Assembly (NCBI GenBank): GCA_963736455.1
Contig: CAVTON010000001.1
Coordinates: 2,790,001-2,854,000, forward strand
DNA length: 64,000 nt
Source of the DNA: DAHUXD01 sp963736455
GTDB lineage: Bacteria > Acidobacteriota > Thermoanaerobaculia > UBA5066 > Gp7-AA6
Direction of reading: 5' to 3'
Numbering within the stretch: position 1 is the stretch's first letter; every line of letters begins with the position of its first letter. The position numbers and the translations under genes were made by a program. The notes beneath the pieces are model-generated. The model was given only the letters and a program-made list of their open reading frames with translations. It had not been told where the DNA came from and did no database searches. This document shows positions 1 to 8,233 of this stretch, piece after piece.

Positions 1-1
1 G

Positions 2-949
2 CCGACCCCGGCGCTGCCGACATCCTCATTCATGAATGTCGACGCTCACGGCACCGGGACGACCTCGAACCTGAATGGGGTCCTCGAGTCGGGCGAAACC
101 GTCGTCATCGAGCCCAACTGGCTGAACTCGACGGCGATCACGCTGACGTTCACGGGGGTCGCGTCGAACCTGGCCGGTCCGGCCGGACCCAACTACGGCA
201 TCGCGGATGCCGTCGCCGACTACGCCTCGACCCCGCCCGGCGCCATGGCGGATTGCTACACCGCCACGCCGTCGCACGACTGCTACGAGGTGACGGTTTC
301 GGGGCCGCGGCCCGCGCCCCACTGGGACGCGACGTTCGACGAAACCCTGAGCCTGGGCGGCGAGCCGAAGAGCTGGACCCTTCACGTCGGCGAGAGCTTC
401 AACGACGTCCCGGTTTCTCAGCAGTTCTACAAGTTCATCGAGAACATCTTCCACAACGGCATCACCGGGGGCTGCGGCGCCGGCATCTACTGCCCGACGA
501 GCTCGGTGACACGGGCGCAGATGGCCGTGTTCCTTCTGAAGGCGAAGCACGGGGCGGGTTACGAGCCGCCCACCTGCTCGGGACTCTTCCAAGACGTGCA
601 GTGTCCGAGCCTCTTCGCCGACTGGATCGAGGAGCTCGCGGCGGAAAACATCACGGCCGGTTGCGGCGGAGGCAACTACTGCCCGGATGACGCCGTCACC
701 CGAGCCCAGATGGCCGCCTTCCTGCTGAAGGCCCAGCACGGGTCCGGCTACACGCCCCCGACCTGCACGGGCGTGTTCAACGACGTCGAGTGTCCGAGCC
801 AGTTCGCCAACTGGATCGAGCAGCTCGCCGCCGAGGGAATTACGGGAGGCTGCGGCGCCGGCATCTACTGCCCGAGCTCTCCGAACACCCGCGGGCAGAT
901 GGCCGTCTTCCTGGTGAAGACCTTCGGACTCCTGCTCTACGGCCCCTAG
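2..949 (+). CDS. SLH-domain surface protein, C-terminal part (5' truncated)
   Basis: The reading frame is open from the left edge, so the ATG at 32 is probably internal and the gene starts outside the window. The first third is beta-rich (GVLESGETVVIEP and similar), like the C-terminal domains of large exported Acidobacteriota proteins. Three S-layer homology repeats follow at about nt 400-555, 580-760 and 770-949, each with the pattern DV..-WIE.L-GIT.GCG...YCP-TRAQMAVFLLK. SLH domains are known to anchor proteins to the cell surface; the paired cysteines per repeat (GCG and YCP) are a feature of this lineage's version. It ends LLLYGP. Paralogous cassettes occur at 2382-2748 (broken) and 9462-10000. 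Confidence 0.85.
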   Translation, partial: PTPALPTSSFMNVDAHGTGTTSNLNGVLESGETVVIEPNWLNSTAITLTFTGVASNLAGPAGPNYGIADAVADYASTPPGAMADCYTATPSHDCYEVTVSGPRPAPHWDATFDETLSLGGEPKSWTLHVGESFNDVPVSQQFYKFIENIFHNGITGGCGAGIYCPTSSVTRAQMAVFLLKAKHGAGYEPPTCSGLFQDVQCPSLFADWIEELAAENITAGCGGGNYCPDDAVTRAQMAAFLLKAQHGSGYTPPTCTGVFNDVECPSQFANWIEQLAAEGITGGCGAGIYCPSSPNTRGQMAVFLVKTFGLLLYGP

Positions 950-1124
950 GGCTCGGCCCTTCCTCTCGAAGACGGCGAAGCGTGTCCGGGCCGGCGACCG
1001 TGGCCGCCCGGCGGCCTCGCCGCGCGGTGTCGGGCCGCACTCTTCTTCGAAATCGAGCTCAACTCTGGCAAAATCCCGCTCCGCCGCCGGGGCGGCCCCG
1101 GGGCGTAGCAGGAAAGGAGATTCC

Positions 1125-1721
1125 ATGATGAAACTGGGACGAATCGCGCTGGCGGGCTCCTCGGCCCTCGCGTTGGTGCTCGCGTCGGGGACGCTGACGG
1201 CGCAGGCCCCGGGAGACAAGACCGAGGCCGAGTGGAACAACCAGAAGATCGAGGCCAAGCGCAGCCAGATCGACGCGACGGCTGGCGCGGCCCTCGACCA
1301 ACTCCTCAAGAACAACCCGAACGCCAAGGACCTGTACGAGAAGTCCTATGGCTGGGCGGCGTTCGACAACCTCAAGCTCGGCTTTTTCTTCTCGGGCGGC
1401 GGCGGCAAGGGCGTGGCGGTCAATAAGGGAACGAACCAGCGGACGTATATGGACATGGGCTCGGCCGGGTTCGGCCTCGCGTTCGGGGGAAAGAAGTACG
1501 AGGTCGTCTTTCTCTTCCAGACCAAAGCGGCCTTCGACGCCTTCGTCAACAAAGGCTGGGAGGCCCAGGGCTCGGCCAGCGGGACCGCGGGAAACGCCCA
1601 GGCGGGCGCGCAGACCGGTTTCGTCAACGGGATGGCCATCTACCAGATCGCCAGCACGGGTCTCATGGCCAACGTCGACCTGACCGGGTCCAAGTACTTC
1701 AAGTCCAAGGACCTCAACTAA
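1125..1721 (+). CDS. SYLF/YSC84 domain lipid-binding exported protein
   Basis: A 198-residue protein with an N-terminal signal peptide (hydrophobic residues 6-26, ending LTAQA). The rest matches the SYLF (YSC84-like) fold: DLYEKSYGWAAFDNLKLGFFFSGGGGKGVAV and a repeated Gly-rich beta pattern ending MANVDLTGSKYF. Family members bind phosphoinositides in eukaryotes; in bacteria they are periplasmic proteins of unclear role. The start is well supported by AGGAAAGGAG about 8 nt upstream of the first ATG. It stands alone, with a 175-bp spacer upstream in which I see nothing recognisable. Confidence 0.85.
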   Translation: MMKLGRIALAGSSALALVLASGTLTAQAPGDKTEAEWNNQKIEAKRSQIDATAGAALDQLLKNNPNAKDLYEKSYGWAAFDNLKLGFFFSGGGGKGVAVNKGTNQRTYMDMGSAGFGLAFGGKKYEVVFLFQTKAAFDAFVNKGWEAQGSASGTAGNAQAGAQTGFVNGMAIYQIASTGLMANVDLTGSKYFKSKDLN

Positions 1722-1807
1722 GCCCTCGACGCCGGGGCGGTCTCGCGCCGCCCCGGCATATTCTTCCCTCCACGCGCGAGCCCCGCATCCCGCGCGAGGA
1801 GGTGGAG

Positions 1808-2365
1808 ATGGTTCCGATCACGGCGCTCTGGCTGCCGATCCTGCTTTCCGCGGTGGCCGTCTTCCTGGCGAGCTCGATCATTCACATGGCCCTCCCGTAT
1901 CACCGCTCCGACTACGGACGCGTGCCCGCCGAGGACACCGTCATGGACGCGCTGCGGAAGTTCGGGATCCCGCCCGGCGACTACTTCATCCCCTGCGCGG
2001 GCGGGCCTCAGGAGATGAAGAGTCCCGAATACAAGGAGAAGGTTCGCAAGGGACCGCTGGTCCTCATGACCATCCTCAAAGCCGACGGCTACCGGATGGG
2101 CGGTCGGCTGATTCAGTGGTTCGTCTACTCGCTCGTCGTCGGCCTCGTCACGGCACACGCCGCTCAGGCGCTCGGAGCGTCGGCGAATCGCCTCGTCGTC
2201 TTCCACGTCACGGCCATCGTCGCGTTCTCGGCCTATGCGCTGGCCCTCTGGCAGAACTCGATCTGGTACTCGCGCAAGTGGTCGACGACGATCAAGTCCA
2301 CGATCGACGGGCTGATCTACGGCGTCCTGACGGGGCTGATCTTCTACTGGCAGTGGCCGCGCTGA
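1808..2365 (+). CDS. Conserved membrane protein of unknown function
   Basis: A 185-residue protein with a hydrophobic N-terminal segment (about residues 5-25), a soluble loop containing YHRSDYGRVPAEDTVMDALRKFGIPPGDYFIPC, and then three probable membrane segments. I recognise the pattern as a widespread hypothetical membrane family but cannot give it a function. The ATG at 1808 is preferred over the GTG at 1802 because AGGAGG at 1797-1802 sits at ideal spacing for it. It follows the SYLF gene after 86 bp on the same strand and could share its transcript. Confidence 0.75.
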   Translation: MVPITALWLPILLSAVAVFLASSIIHMALPYHRSDYGRVPAEDTVMDALRKFGIPPGDYFIPCAGGPQEMKSPEYKEKVRKGPLVLMTILKADGYRMGGRLIQWFVYSLVVGLVTAHAAQALGASANRLVVFHVTAIVAFSAYALALWQNSIWYSRKWSTTIKSTIDGLIYGVLTGLIFYWQWPR

Positions 2366-2381
2366 GCGCTGCGAGCCGCTT

Positions 2382-2748
2382 CTAAGGGCCGTAGAGCAGT
2401 CTTCGTGAGGAAGATCGCCATCTGCTCGCGGGTTTTGGGAGCCGTGGGGCAGTAGAGCAGGGGGCTCGTGCTGCATCCGGCCGTGATCTGGCGGTTGTAG
2501 AGGCTTTCGACCCAGTCGGCGAACTGGCTCGGGCAGGCGACGTCGTCGAAGATCCCCATGCAGCTCGGAGGCGCATAGCCCGATCCGTTCAGCGCTTTCA
2601 GGAGGAACACGGCCATCTGCTGGCGCGTGACGACTTCAGGAGGAAGACCGACATCTGGGCGCGCGTGACGGGATCCGTCGGGCAGAAGATGCCGGCTCCG
2701 CAGCCGCCCGTGATTCCGTCGTGGAAGATGTCCTCGACGAAGAGCAGC
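2382..2748 (-). pseudogene. Decayed SLH-repeat gene remnant
   Basis: Read on the minus strand, about 2745-2630 encodes an SLH half-repeat (VEDIFHDGITGGCGAGIFCP, then TRAQMSVFLLK). The frame then breaks near 2630 and jumps into a second, out-of-frame repeat starting VTRQQMAVFLLKALNGSGY (about 2630-2400). The end is shifted again: the long frame runs on as TKTALRPLE, while the neighbouring frame carries the family's normal ending LLYGP and a stop at 2382. No signal peptide or upstream body is present. This looks like the tail of a larger SLH gene shortened by deletion between repeats plus small indels. Confidence 0.7.
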
Positions 2749-2840
2749 GCGAGCGCGTGGCCTACCTGATCCGGACGGGAACGCTGTCCTTCTGAGGTCG
2801 TCGCACCGGGCGCGGGGCTTGGCGGCTCCGCGCCCGTTTT

Positions 2841-3344
2841 CTACTTCGGCTGCGCGTCCAGGTACCGAAGATAGTCGGTCGAGGCGGGCTTGTGTCCGAG
2901 CTGGCGCAGCAGCGTCGCAATCTGTCCGCGATGGTACGTGCCGTGATTCGCGACGTGCATCAGCGCATCGCCGAGCGAATACGTCCAGGTCTGGCCGGCG
3001 AAATTGACGTAGGTCACGGAGTCCGCCATTCTCGCGGGCGTGAGGGTCTGGATGAAGGCGCGGTGACCCTCCTGGACTTTCTCCCAGTGTTCCCGGATCG
3101 CGCCGAGTGTCGTCAGGCTCTCGCCGTCCGGCAGCGAGGAGGGCGAGCGCCCATGCCAGCGCTCGAGCCAGACCCAGTCGGCGCCGTAGAGGTGGACGAA
3201 GGTCTTATGCAGGGAGCCGAAGCTTCCGCCGATCTCGCGGATGAACTCCTCGGCGGTCACGGGCGCGGCGGAATCGAGGACCTTTCCGTTGGCCCAGCGG
3301 CCGTAGGTGAAGAGCGTCTCGATCGTCTCGGGTGTGGGAGTCAT
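2841..3344 (-). CDS. DinB-family putative metal-dependent hydrolase
   Basis: A 167-residue protein of the DinB/YfiT four-helix superfamily. The expected metal-binding histidines are visible: H51 in FVHLYGADWVWLER and H130, H134 and H138 in HVANHGTYHRGQ. Families with this fold include thiol S-transferases and damage-inducible proteins; the exact substrate cannot be read from sequence. Length is typical. It stops close to the SLH remnant, and the next minus-strand gene upstream ends 22 bp before its start, so it may be cotranscribed with the zinc-ribbon gene. Confidence 0.85.
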   Translation of the reverse strand: MTPTPETIETLFTYGRWANGKVLDSAAPVTAEEFIREIGGSFGSLHKTFVHLYGADWVWLERWHGRSPSSLPDGESLTTLGAIREHWEKVQEGHRAFIQTLTPARMADSVTYVNFAGQTWTYSLGDALMHVANHGTYHRGQIATLLRQLGHKPASTDYLRYLDAQPK

Positions 3345-3365
3345 GGATGGCTTTCTCGGCCGGCG

Positions 3366-3569
3366 TCAGCGTTCCGGCAGGATCTGTTCGTGTCGCTTGC
3401 CGCGGTCGGAAGGATCGCGGCGTGCATGGCGGCGCGGATCGAACGCCACGCCTTCGTAGCAGATGGGGCACTTCAGCCGGCCGTTCCCGGGAATCGGCGC
3501 GAAGCGGGGCGAGCGGCACGCGGCGCAGATCCACCGCGCGAAGCGGCGCTCCTCGCCTTCATACTCCAT
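3366..3569 (-). CDS. Small zinc-ribbon protein
   Basis: A 67-residue ORF starting MEYEGEERRFARW and carrying two CxxC pairs (CAAC at about residues 15-18 and CPIC at about 34-37), the layout of a rubredoxin-like or zinc-ribbon knuckle. The C-terminus is Arg/Lys rich. The longer open frame upstream reads as low-complexity shadow, so the internal ATG at 3569 was chosen. Function unknown. It lies between the DinB gene and the basic histone-like gene on the same strand. Confidence 0.6.
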   Translation of the reverse strand: MEYEGEERRFARWICAACRSPRFAPIPGNGRLKCPICYEGVAFDPRRHARRDPSDRGKRHEQILPER

Positions 3570-3615
3570 CAGCCCGAATGGTATGCCACGGGCGCTCTCT
3601 CCGGCGCGCCCGACC

Positions 3616-4023
3616 CTATGCGGCGAGCCGCCGGGCGGCCTTGATCGCGGCGGCCACGCCGGACTGCTCGCGGATCGCCTTGATCTTCGCGCGGGCATCC
3701 TTGGAGAGGCTCCGGATCGCGGCGAGGTACTGACCCTGTGCCCGGCGTGCGGCGAGCTGCGCGCGGGAAATCGCCCGCCGGGCCTGCGGCTTCGCGCGGC
3801 GGATCGCCTTGCGGCCGGCCCGGGCGATGCGCCTCGCGGCGGGCCGGGCGGCCTTCTCGAGAGCGGTCAGACGAGCCCGGAGATCCTGGATCAGCTTCTT
3901 CCGATTCTTCAGGACGCGGGTGACATCGGCGGCGGCGACCTTTCCGTCTTCGATCAGCAGATGCAGCGCGATGGCCGCGTGCTCCGCGGAAACCTTGAGG
4001 GCCTTCTTCGTTTTCCGTCGCAT
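3616..4023 (-). CDS. Small basic alanine/lysine/arginine-rich protein, possibly nucleoid-associated
   Basis: A 135-residue, strongly basic helical protein. The first 55 residues form an amphipathic region (KVSAEHAAIALHLLIEDG, then DVTRVLKNRKKLIQDLRARL). The rest is dominated by Ala, Arg and Lys in histone H1-like runs (RRIARAGRKAIRRAKPQARR). No signal peptide is seen. Such composition suggests nucleic-acid binding, but that is inference and I do not recognise a named family. A GGAGG lies just upstream of the ATG. The 292-bp spacer to the next gene shows no recognisable RNA or repeat. Confidence 0.6.
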   Translation of the reverse strand: MRRKTKKALKVSAEHAAIALHLLIEDGKVAAADVTRVLKNRKKLIQDLRARLTALEKAARPAARRIARAGRKAIRRAKPQARRAISRAQLAARRAQGQYLAAIRSLSKDARAKIKAIREQSGVAAAIKAARRLAA

Positions 4024-4315
4024 GAAACCTCCTCCCGGGCGGGGCTCGCCCGTGCGCAGCGGATCCTATCTCGGAGCCCGGCCCCGCAATCTCGACTCCT
4101 CGGCTTCGGGCGGGGTGCGCTTCGACCGGCCGGACACCTGTCCTCACCTGACCTCGAGGTAGCAGGCCGCGAGGTCGGGTTCGGCCTGACCGTTCTTTGG
4201 CCCTTCGAACGATTGTGCGCTGCGCCGCCGCCGCCTATGGTCGCCGCCAGACTCCCGAATCCCGGACTTCTCCCAGCCCGACGTATGTCGAGAGCCGAAC
4301 GAAAGGAGGGCCCTC

Positions 4316-5503
4316 ATGGGCTCCAGAGTTTCGTTTCGGATCGGCGGCTCGTTGTTTCTGGTTCTCGCCCTCGCCGCGCTGACGCCGGTCGGCAGCAACC
4401 CGTCGCCGGACTTCGGGCAGCCGCTCGCGGGACTGCCGTCGGACCTGGTCGACCGGTTCAATGACGGAAAGGCGGAGTTCCAGAGCGTCGAGACCGTCGA
4501 AGAGGGCGTCGGCCCGGTGTTCAACGACGTCTCCTGCGCCAACTGCCACAACGTCGCCGCGACCGGCGGCGGCAGCGCGATCCTCGAGACCCGCTTCGGA
4601 ACGACGGCCGCGGACGGCACGTTCGACCCGATGAGCGAGCTCGGGGGCTCGCTGATGCAGAGCCAGGGAATCGGGGTTGCGGGCGCGTGCGAGTACCTGG
4701 CCGAGATCGTGCCGCCCGGGGCGACGATCACGGCGCATCGGAGAACGACGCCCCTCTTCGGGCTCGGTCTCGTGGATGCCGTCCCCGACTCCACGTTCTA
4801 CGCCATCGCGTCCGAGGAGTCCCACAACCCGGACGGGATCACGGGGAAGGTGAGCGTCGTGACGAACATCTCGACCGGCCAGAACGCGGTCGGCAAGTTC
4901 GGCTGGAAGTGCCAGAACCCGAACCTCTTTCAGTTCTCCGGCGATGCGTACCTGAACGAGATGGGCATCACCAGCCCGCAATTCCCGAGCGAGAACTGTC
5001 CGCAGGGCGATTGCGGCGCCCTGAGCTGCAATCCGGACCCGGGCATGAACGACGACGGCACGGACGTGCAGGAGTTCACCGACTTCATACAGTTCCTCGC
5101 CCCGCCGCCGCGCGCTCCGATAACAGGCCAGGTCCTGCTCGGGCAGGCGGTGTTCATCGGGCTCGGGTGCGCCGGATGTCATCGCACGGTCATGCGGACG
5201 GGATCGAGTCCGGTCGCGGCGCTCAACAACGTGACGTTCCACCCGTACTCGGACTTCCTGCTCCACGACATGGGCTCGCTCGGCGACGGTATCGCGCAGA
5301 ACCTCGCGACGGGAAAGCTGATGCGCACGGCGCCGCTGTGGGGACTGCGCAAGCTCACGACGTACCTGCACGACGGACGGGCATCGACGCTCGACGCCGC
5401 GATCCTGGCGCACGACGGCCAGGGCAAGAGGGCGAAGAACCGCTACGTCCAGGCGCCGGGCTATCAGAAAACCTGGCTCGCCACGTTCTTGAATTCGCTG
5501 TAA
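4316..5503 (+). CDS. Di-haem c-type oxidoreductase (DHOR/'thiol oxidoreductase' family)
   Basis: A 395-residue exported protein with a signal peptide (about residues 8-25) and two c-type haem motifs: CANCH at about residue 74 and CAGCH at about 284, each followed by the long inter-haem sequence of the COG3488 di-haem peroxidase-like family. HDMGSLGDG and the final LHDGRASTLDAAILAHDGQG are typical of the second haem domain. The protein is expected in the periplasm and to carry out electron transfer or peroxide or thiol chemistry. The exact donor is unknown. The start is supported by AAAGGAGGG seven bases upstream. No MauG partner or imelysin gene adjoins it. Confidence 0.85.
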   Translation: MGSRVSFRIGGSLFLVLALAALTPVGSNPSPDFGQPLAGLPSDLVDRFNDGKAEFQSVETVEEGVGPVFNDVSCANCHNVAATGGGSAILETRFGTTAADGTFDPMSELGGSLMQSQGIGVAGACEYLAEIVPPGATITAHRRTTPLFGLGLVDAVPDSTFYAIASEESHNPDGITGKVSVVTNISTGQNAVGKFGWKCQNPNLFQFSGDAYLNEMGITSPQFPSENCPQGDCGALSCNPDPGMNDDGTDVQEFTDFIQFLAPPPRAPITGQVLLGQAVFIGLGCAGCHRTVMRTGSSPVAALNNVTFHPYSDFLLHDMGSLGDGIAQNLATGKLMRTAPLWGLRKLTTYLHDGRASTLDAAILAHDGQGKRAKNRYVQAPGYQKTWLATFLNSL

Positions 5504-5527
5504 GACGACGACCCGGAGGGTCCGGCG

Positions 5528-5563
5528 CCGGCCTTCTCTCCTGCTCCGGGGGGAGAAGGCCGG
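5528..5563. terminator. Intergenic 14-bp hairpin after the di-haem gene
   Basis: Arms at 5528-5541 and 5550-5563 pair over 14 bp with one G-T type mismatch and an 8-nt loop. It lies 25 bp after the di-haem stop codon. There is no T-run on either side, so it is a transcript boundary or stabiliser candidate rather than a classical intrinsic terminator. Confidence 0.4.
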
Positions 5564-5597
5564 TCCGGGCGTTCGACGCCAAGTAGAATCGCGGCCG

Positions 5598-6755
5598 GTG
5601 AGAACGAGGAACCGGAAGCGTAGGGAGCGCTCGCGGCGCGCTTCCCGCGCCGCCCGCCTGGCGTTGCTCGCGGCCGCGGGCGCGGCGGCTCTCGGCTTCG
5701 TCCGCTCGACCGACTGGTTGGCGGCCTTCGGCGCCGAGCCGGAGGGCGAGCGAGAGGATCGGATTCGCCGATCGCCGCACTTTTTTGGAGGCCGCTTTCG
5801 CAATCGCGTCGCCACGGAAACCCTCCACCCCTCGGACATCGTCGGGACGCTGCGTCTGCAGTTCTTCGGTCGAGCGATCCGCCGTCCGCGCCGGCCGATT
5901 CCCGTGGAGACGCGGAGGGCCGAAGACTTCGCCTCCGCGCCGGCCTCCGGACTGCGACTGACCTGGATGGGCCATGCCTCCGCGCTGATCGAGCTCGACG
6001 GGCGCCGCTTCCTGACGGATCCCATTTGGAGCGAGAGGACCTCGCCCTCGTCGGCCGTGGGGCCCCGCCGGTTCTTCGCACCCCCGATCGCGCTCGAGGA
6101 GCTGCCGGAGCTCGATGCCGTCCTCATCTCGCACGACCACTACGACCACCTCGACATGGCGACGGTGCGCGCGCTCGCCCGGCGCGGCGTCCTCTTTCTC
6201 GTTCCGCTCGGCGTGGGAGCGCATCTGGAAAAGTGGGGAGTCGCGCCGGAACGCATTCGTGAGCTCGACTGGGGCGACTCCATCTCCTTCGGCGACGTGG
6301 CGGCGACGGCCGAGACGGGCCGCCACTTCTCCGGCCGGAGCCTGACGGGGCGAGACCGGACGCTCTGGTGCTCGTGGGTTCTCGCCGGGCCGCGGCATCG
6401 CGTCTTCTACAGCGGGGATTCCGGCTACTTCGACGAGTACCGGCGCATCGGCGCCGCGCACGGCCCCTTCGACGCGGCGCTCATGAGTCTCGGTGCATAC
6501 GGGCCGACCTGGCCGGACGTGCACATGGATCCGGAGGAGCTGGTTCGCGCCCACACCGAGCTCGGGGGAGGGCTGCTCGTTCCGGTTCACTGGGCGACTT
6601 TCAACCTGGCCTTCCACGCGTGGAACGAGCCCGCCCGGAGGGCCGCCGCGGAATCCGCGCGCCGCGACGTTCGAATCGCGTTTCCCCGCCCCGGGCAGAT
6701 GCTCGAACCCTCCGTGCCCGCGGCCGCGTCGGACGACTGGTGGCGCGAGCCCTGA
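5598..6755 (+). CDS. MBL-fold metallo-hydrolase (NAPE-PLD/UlaG-like)
   Basis: A 385-residue metallo-beta-lactamase-fold enzyme. The signature SHDHYDHLD is at about residues 178-186, preceded by WMGHASALIELDGRRFLTDP. Further metal ligands are expected in TGRHFSGR, YSGDSGYFDEY and PVHWATFNLAFHAW. The SPHFFGGRFRN segment is characteristic of the COG2220 branch related to N-acylphosphatidylethanolamine phospholipase D. The basic, hydrophobic N-terminus (residues 1-40) suggests membrane association. The start is a GTG without a strong ribosome site, so a few residues of uncertainty remain. Confidence 0.85.
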   Translation: MRTRNRKRRERSRRASRAARLALLAAAGAAALGFVRSTDWLAAFGAEPEGEREDRIRRSPHFFGGRFRNRVATETLHPSDIVGTLRLQFFGRAIRRPRRPIPVETRRAEDFASAPASGLRLTWMGHASALIELDGRRFLTDPIWSERTSPSSAVGPRRFFAPPIALEELPELDAVLISHDHYDHLDMATVRALARRGVLFLVPLGVGAHLEKWGVAPERIRELDWGDSISFGDVAATAETGRHFSGRSLTGRDRTLWCSWVLAGPRHRVFYSGDSGYFDEYRRIGAAHGPFDAALMSLGAYGPTWPDVHMDPEELVRAHTELGGGLLVPVHWATFNLAFHAWNEPARRAAAESARRDVRIAFPRPGQMLEPSVPAAASDDWWREP

Positions 6756-6817
6756 GGGCGCCGGGCGCACGAAACGGCGCGCGCCGCCGCCGCGTATATG
6801 GGGCGGAGGGTTTCTCG

Positions 6818-7519
6818 ATGATCTCGATTCTCCGCGCCGACGAGCGCGGGCACTTCGACCACGGCTGGCTCGACACGCGCCACACCTTTTCCTTCGGCGA
6901 TTACCACGACGAGCGTCGCATGGGCTTCCGGTCCCTGCGCGTCATCAACGAGGACCGCGTCCGACCCGGCGAGGGGTTCGGAACGCACGGGCATCGGGAC
7001 ATGGAGATCGTCACGTACGTCCTCGAGGGTGCCCTGGCGCATCGCGACAGCCTCGGAAACGGATCGGTGATCGTTCCGGGCGACGTGCAGTACATGAGCG
7101 CCGGCACCGGGGTGCGCCACAGCGAGTTCAACGCCTCGAAGGACGATCCCGTGCACTTCTACCAGGTCTGGATCCTTCCCGACGCCGAAGGAGTCCCGCC
7201 GCGCTACGCCCAGAAACGCTTCGATGGCGAGGCGAAGGCCGGCCGGTTCAGGCTCGTCGCGTCGCCTTCGGGTGAGAACGGGTCGCTCTCGATCCGGCAG
7301 GACGTCCGGATCTATGCCTCGATCGCGAGGCCCGGCGAGCCGCTCACGCTGGCGCTGGCTCCGCAACGGCACCTGTGGGTGCAGGCGCTGGCCGGGCGCC
7401 TCGACGTCAACGGTCAGGGGCTTTCGGCGGGCGACGGCCTCGCGGCGACCGCCGAGGAATCCTTTCGCTTCTCCGCGGAGGATCAGGGCGCCGAGTTTCT
7501 GGCGTTCGACCTGGCGTAG
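6818..7519 (+). CDS. Pirin-family cupin (YhhW/quercetinase-like)
   Basis: A 233-residue bicupin. The N-terminal cupin carries the pirin metal site: GTHGHRDMEIVTYVLEG followed by GTGVRHSEFN supplies two plus one His and one Glu. HTFSFGDYHDERRMGFRSLRVINED is the conserved family opening. Family members bind Fe, Cu or Zn and some degrade quercetin; the physiological role here is not evident. The ATG at 6818 has GGCGGAGGG upstream. Its 3' end overlaps the convergent exported-protein gene by 37 bp. Confidence 0.92.
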   Translation: MISILRADERGHFDHGWLDTRHTFSFGDYHDERRMGFRSLRVINEDRVRPGEGFGTHGHRDMEIVTYVLEGALAHRDSLGNGSVIVPGDVQYMSAGTGVRHSEFNASKDDPVHFYQVWILPDAEGVPPRYAQKRFDGEAKAGRFRLVASPSGENGSLSIRQDVRIYASIARPGEPLTLALAPQRHLWVQALAGRLDVNGQGLSAGDGLAATAEESFRFSAEDQGAEFLAFDLA

Positions 7520-8178
7520 CCGGGAGCTCGCTCCTCGAGGCGCGTCAGCTGTTCGAAGCTGTCGTCGCTCAACTCGATTCCGGTGACGGGATGGATCTCC
7601 CAGGCCGTCGCCCTCGTGATCGAGGCGCCGGCCAGCGGCGCCGTGTTGAGCGAGCGGGCGGCGGCCTCGGAGTCGAAGAGAAGCCATCCGCGGATCGAGA
7701 CGTTCTTCTGGACGTAGCGCGCCCGAATCGCCCGCGTGGACCAGTCGATTCCGTTCCTGGCCATCAGGCGCTTCCACCGGGGCGTGATCACGGCGATCAC
7801 CCGGTGCGACGCGTCGGAGACGTCGATGCCCGGCGAAAGCTCCAGGATCGTGTCCTGATCCGCCGCGTCGGTCGCGTGGCAGTTGGAGCTCGAAGGCCCG
7901 CCGTCGCGCACGTCCACGACGAACGCCGTGACCTCCACGGCGGTGTCGCTCTGCCAGCGCCCGGTGTCGTCGCCCGGAGCGATCAGCGCCGGCACGTCGA
8001 TCGTGTCGTCGTAGTCATCGTCCGAGGGCTCCTCGGTGCGCGCGCGCAGCTCGTTCAGCTTGCGGATCTTCGCCTTGGTCGCGTCGCCCTGCGGGGGGCA
8101 GGAGCTCGAGCCCTGCGCGTGAAGCGGCACGCCGGCGGCGAGGAGGAATCCCAGGGCGAGGAGCGGGACCTTCGTCAT
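7483..8178 (-). CDS. Exported protein of unknown function
   Basis: A 231-residue protein with a clear signal peptide (residues 1-22, LAAGVPLHAQG). The mature part has one early Cys (SSSCPPQG), an acidic linker EEPSDDDYDDT, a Cys-His pair in SSNCHATDAADQD and a conserved-looking WEIHPVTGIEL near the C-terminus. I know this WEIHPVT pattern only from uncharacterised secreted proteins. It converges on, and overlaps, the pirin gene by 37 bp. Start choice is secure because the signal peptide begins at the ATG. Confidence 0.7.
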   Translation of the reverse strand: MTKVPLLALGFLLAAGVPLHAQGSSSCPPQGDATKAKIRKLNELRARTEEPSDDDYDDTIDVPALIAPGDDTGRWQSDTAVEVTAFVVDVRDGGPSSSNCHATDAADQDTILELSPGIDVSDASHRVIAVITPRWKRLMARNGIDWSTRAIRARYVQKNVSIRGWLLFDSEAAARSLNTAPLAGASITRATAWEIHPVTGIELSDDSFEQLTRLEERAPGYARSNARNSAP

Positions 8179-8233
8179 GGAGGGCCGTTAGCCTAGCAGA
8201 AGCGGGCGAGCCCCTGTGTCAAGCTGATGCGCG

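Noticed and set aside
950..1124. Searched for a tRNA or small RNA in the spacer before the SYLF gene, and likewise in 4024-4315.
   Set aside because: No cloverleaf, no T-run terminator and no repeat could be recognised in either spacer.
2690..2793. Plus-strand reading frame ending EEQRERVAYLIRTGTLSF and a stop near 2791, which looks like the tail of another gene abutting the SLH remnant.
   Set aside because: Only about 35 codons are open with no recognisable domain or start; it overlaps the SLH remnant in antisense and may be chance. It could be a broken gene end but cannot be supported.
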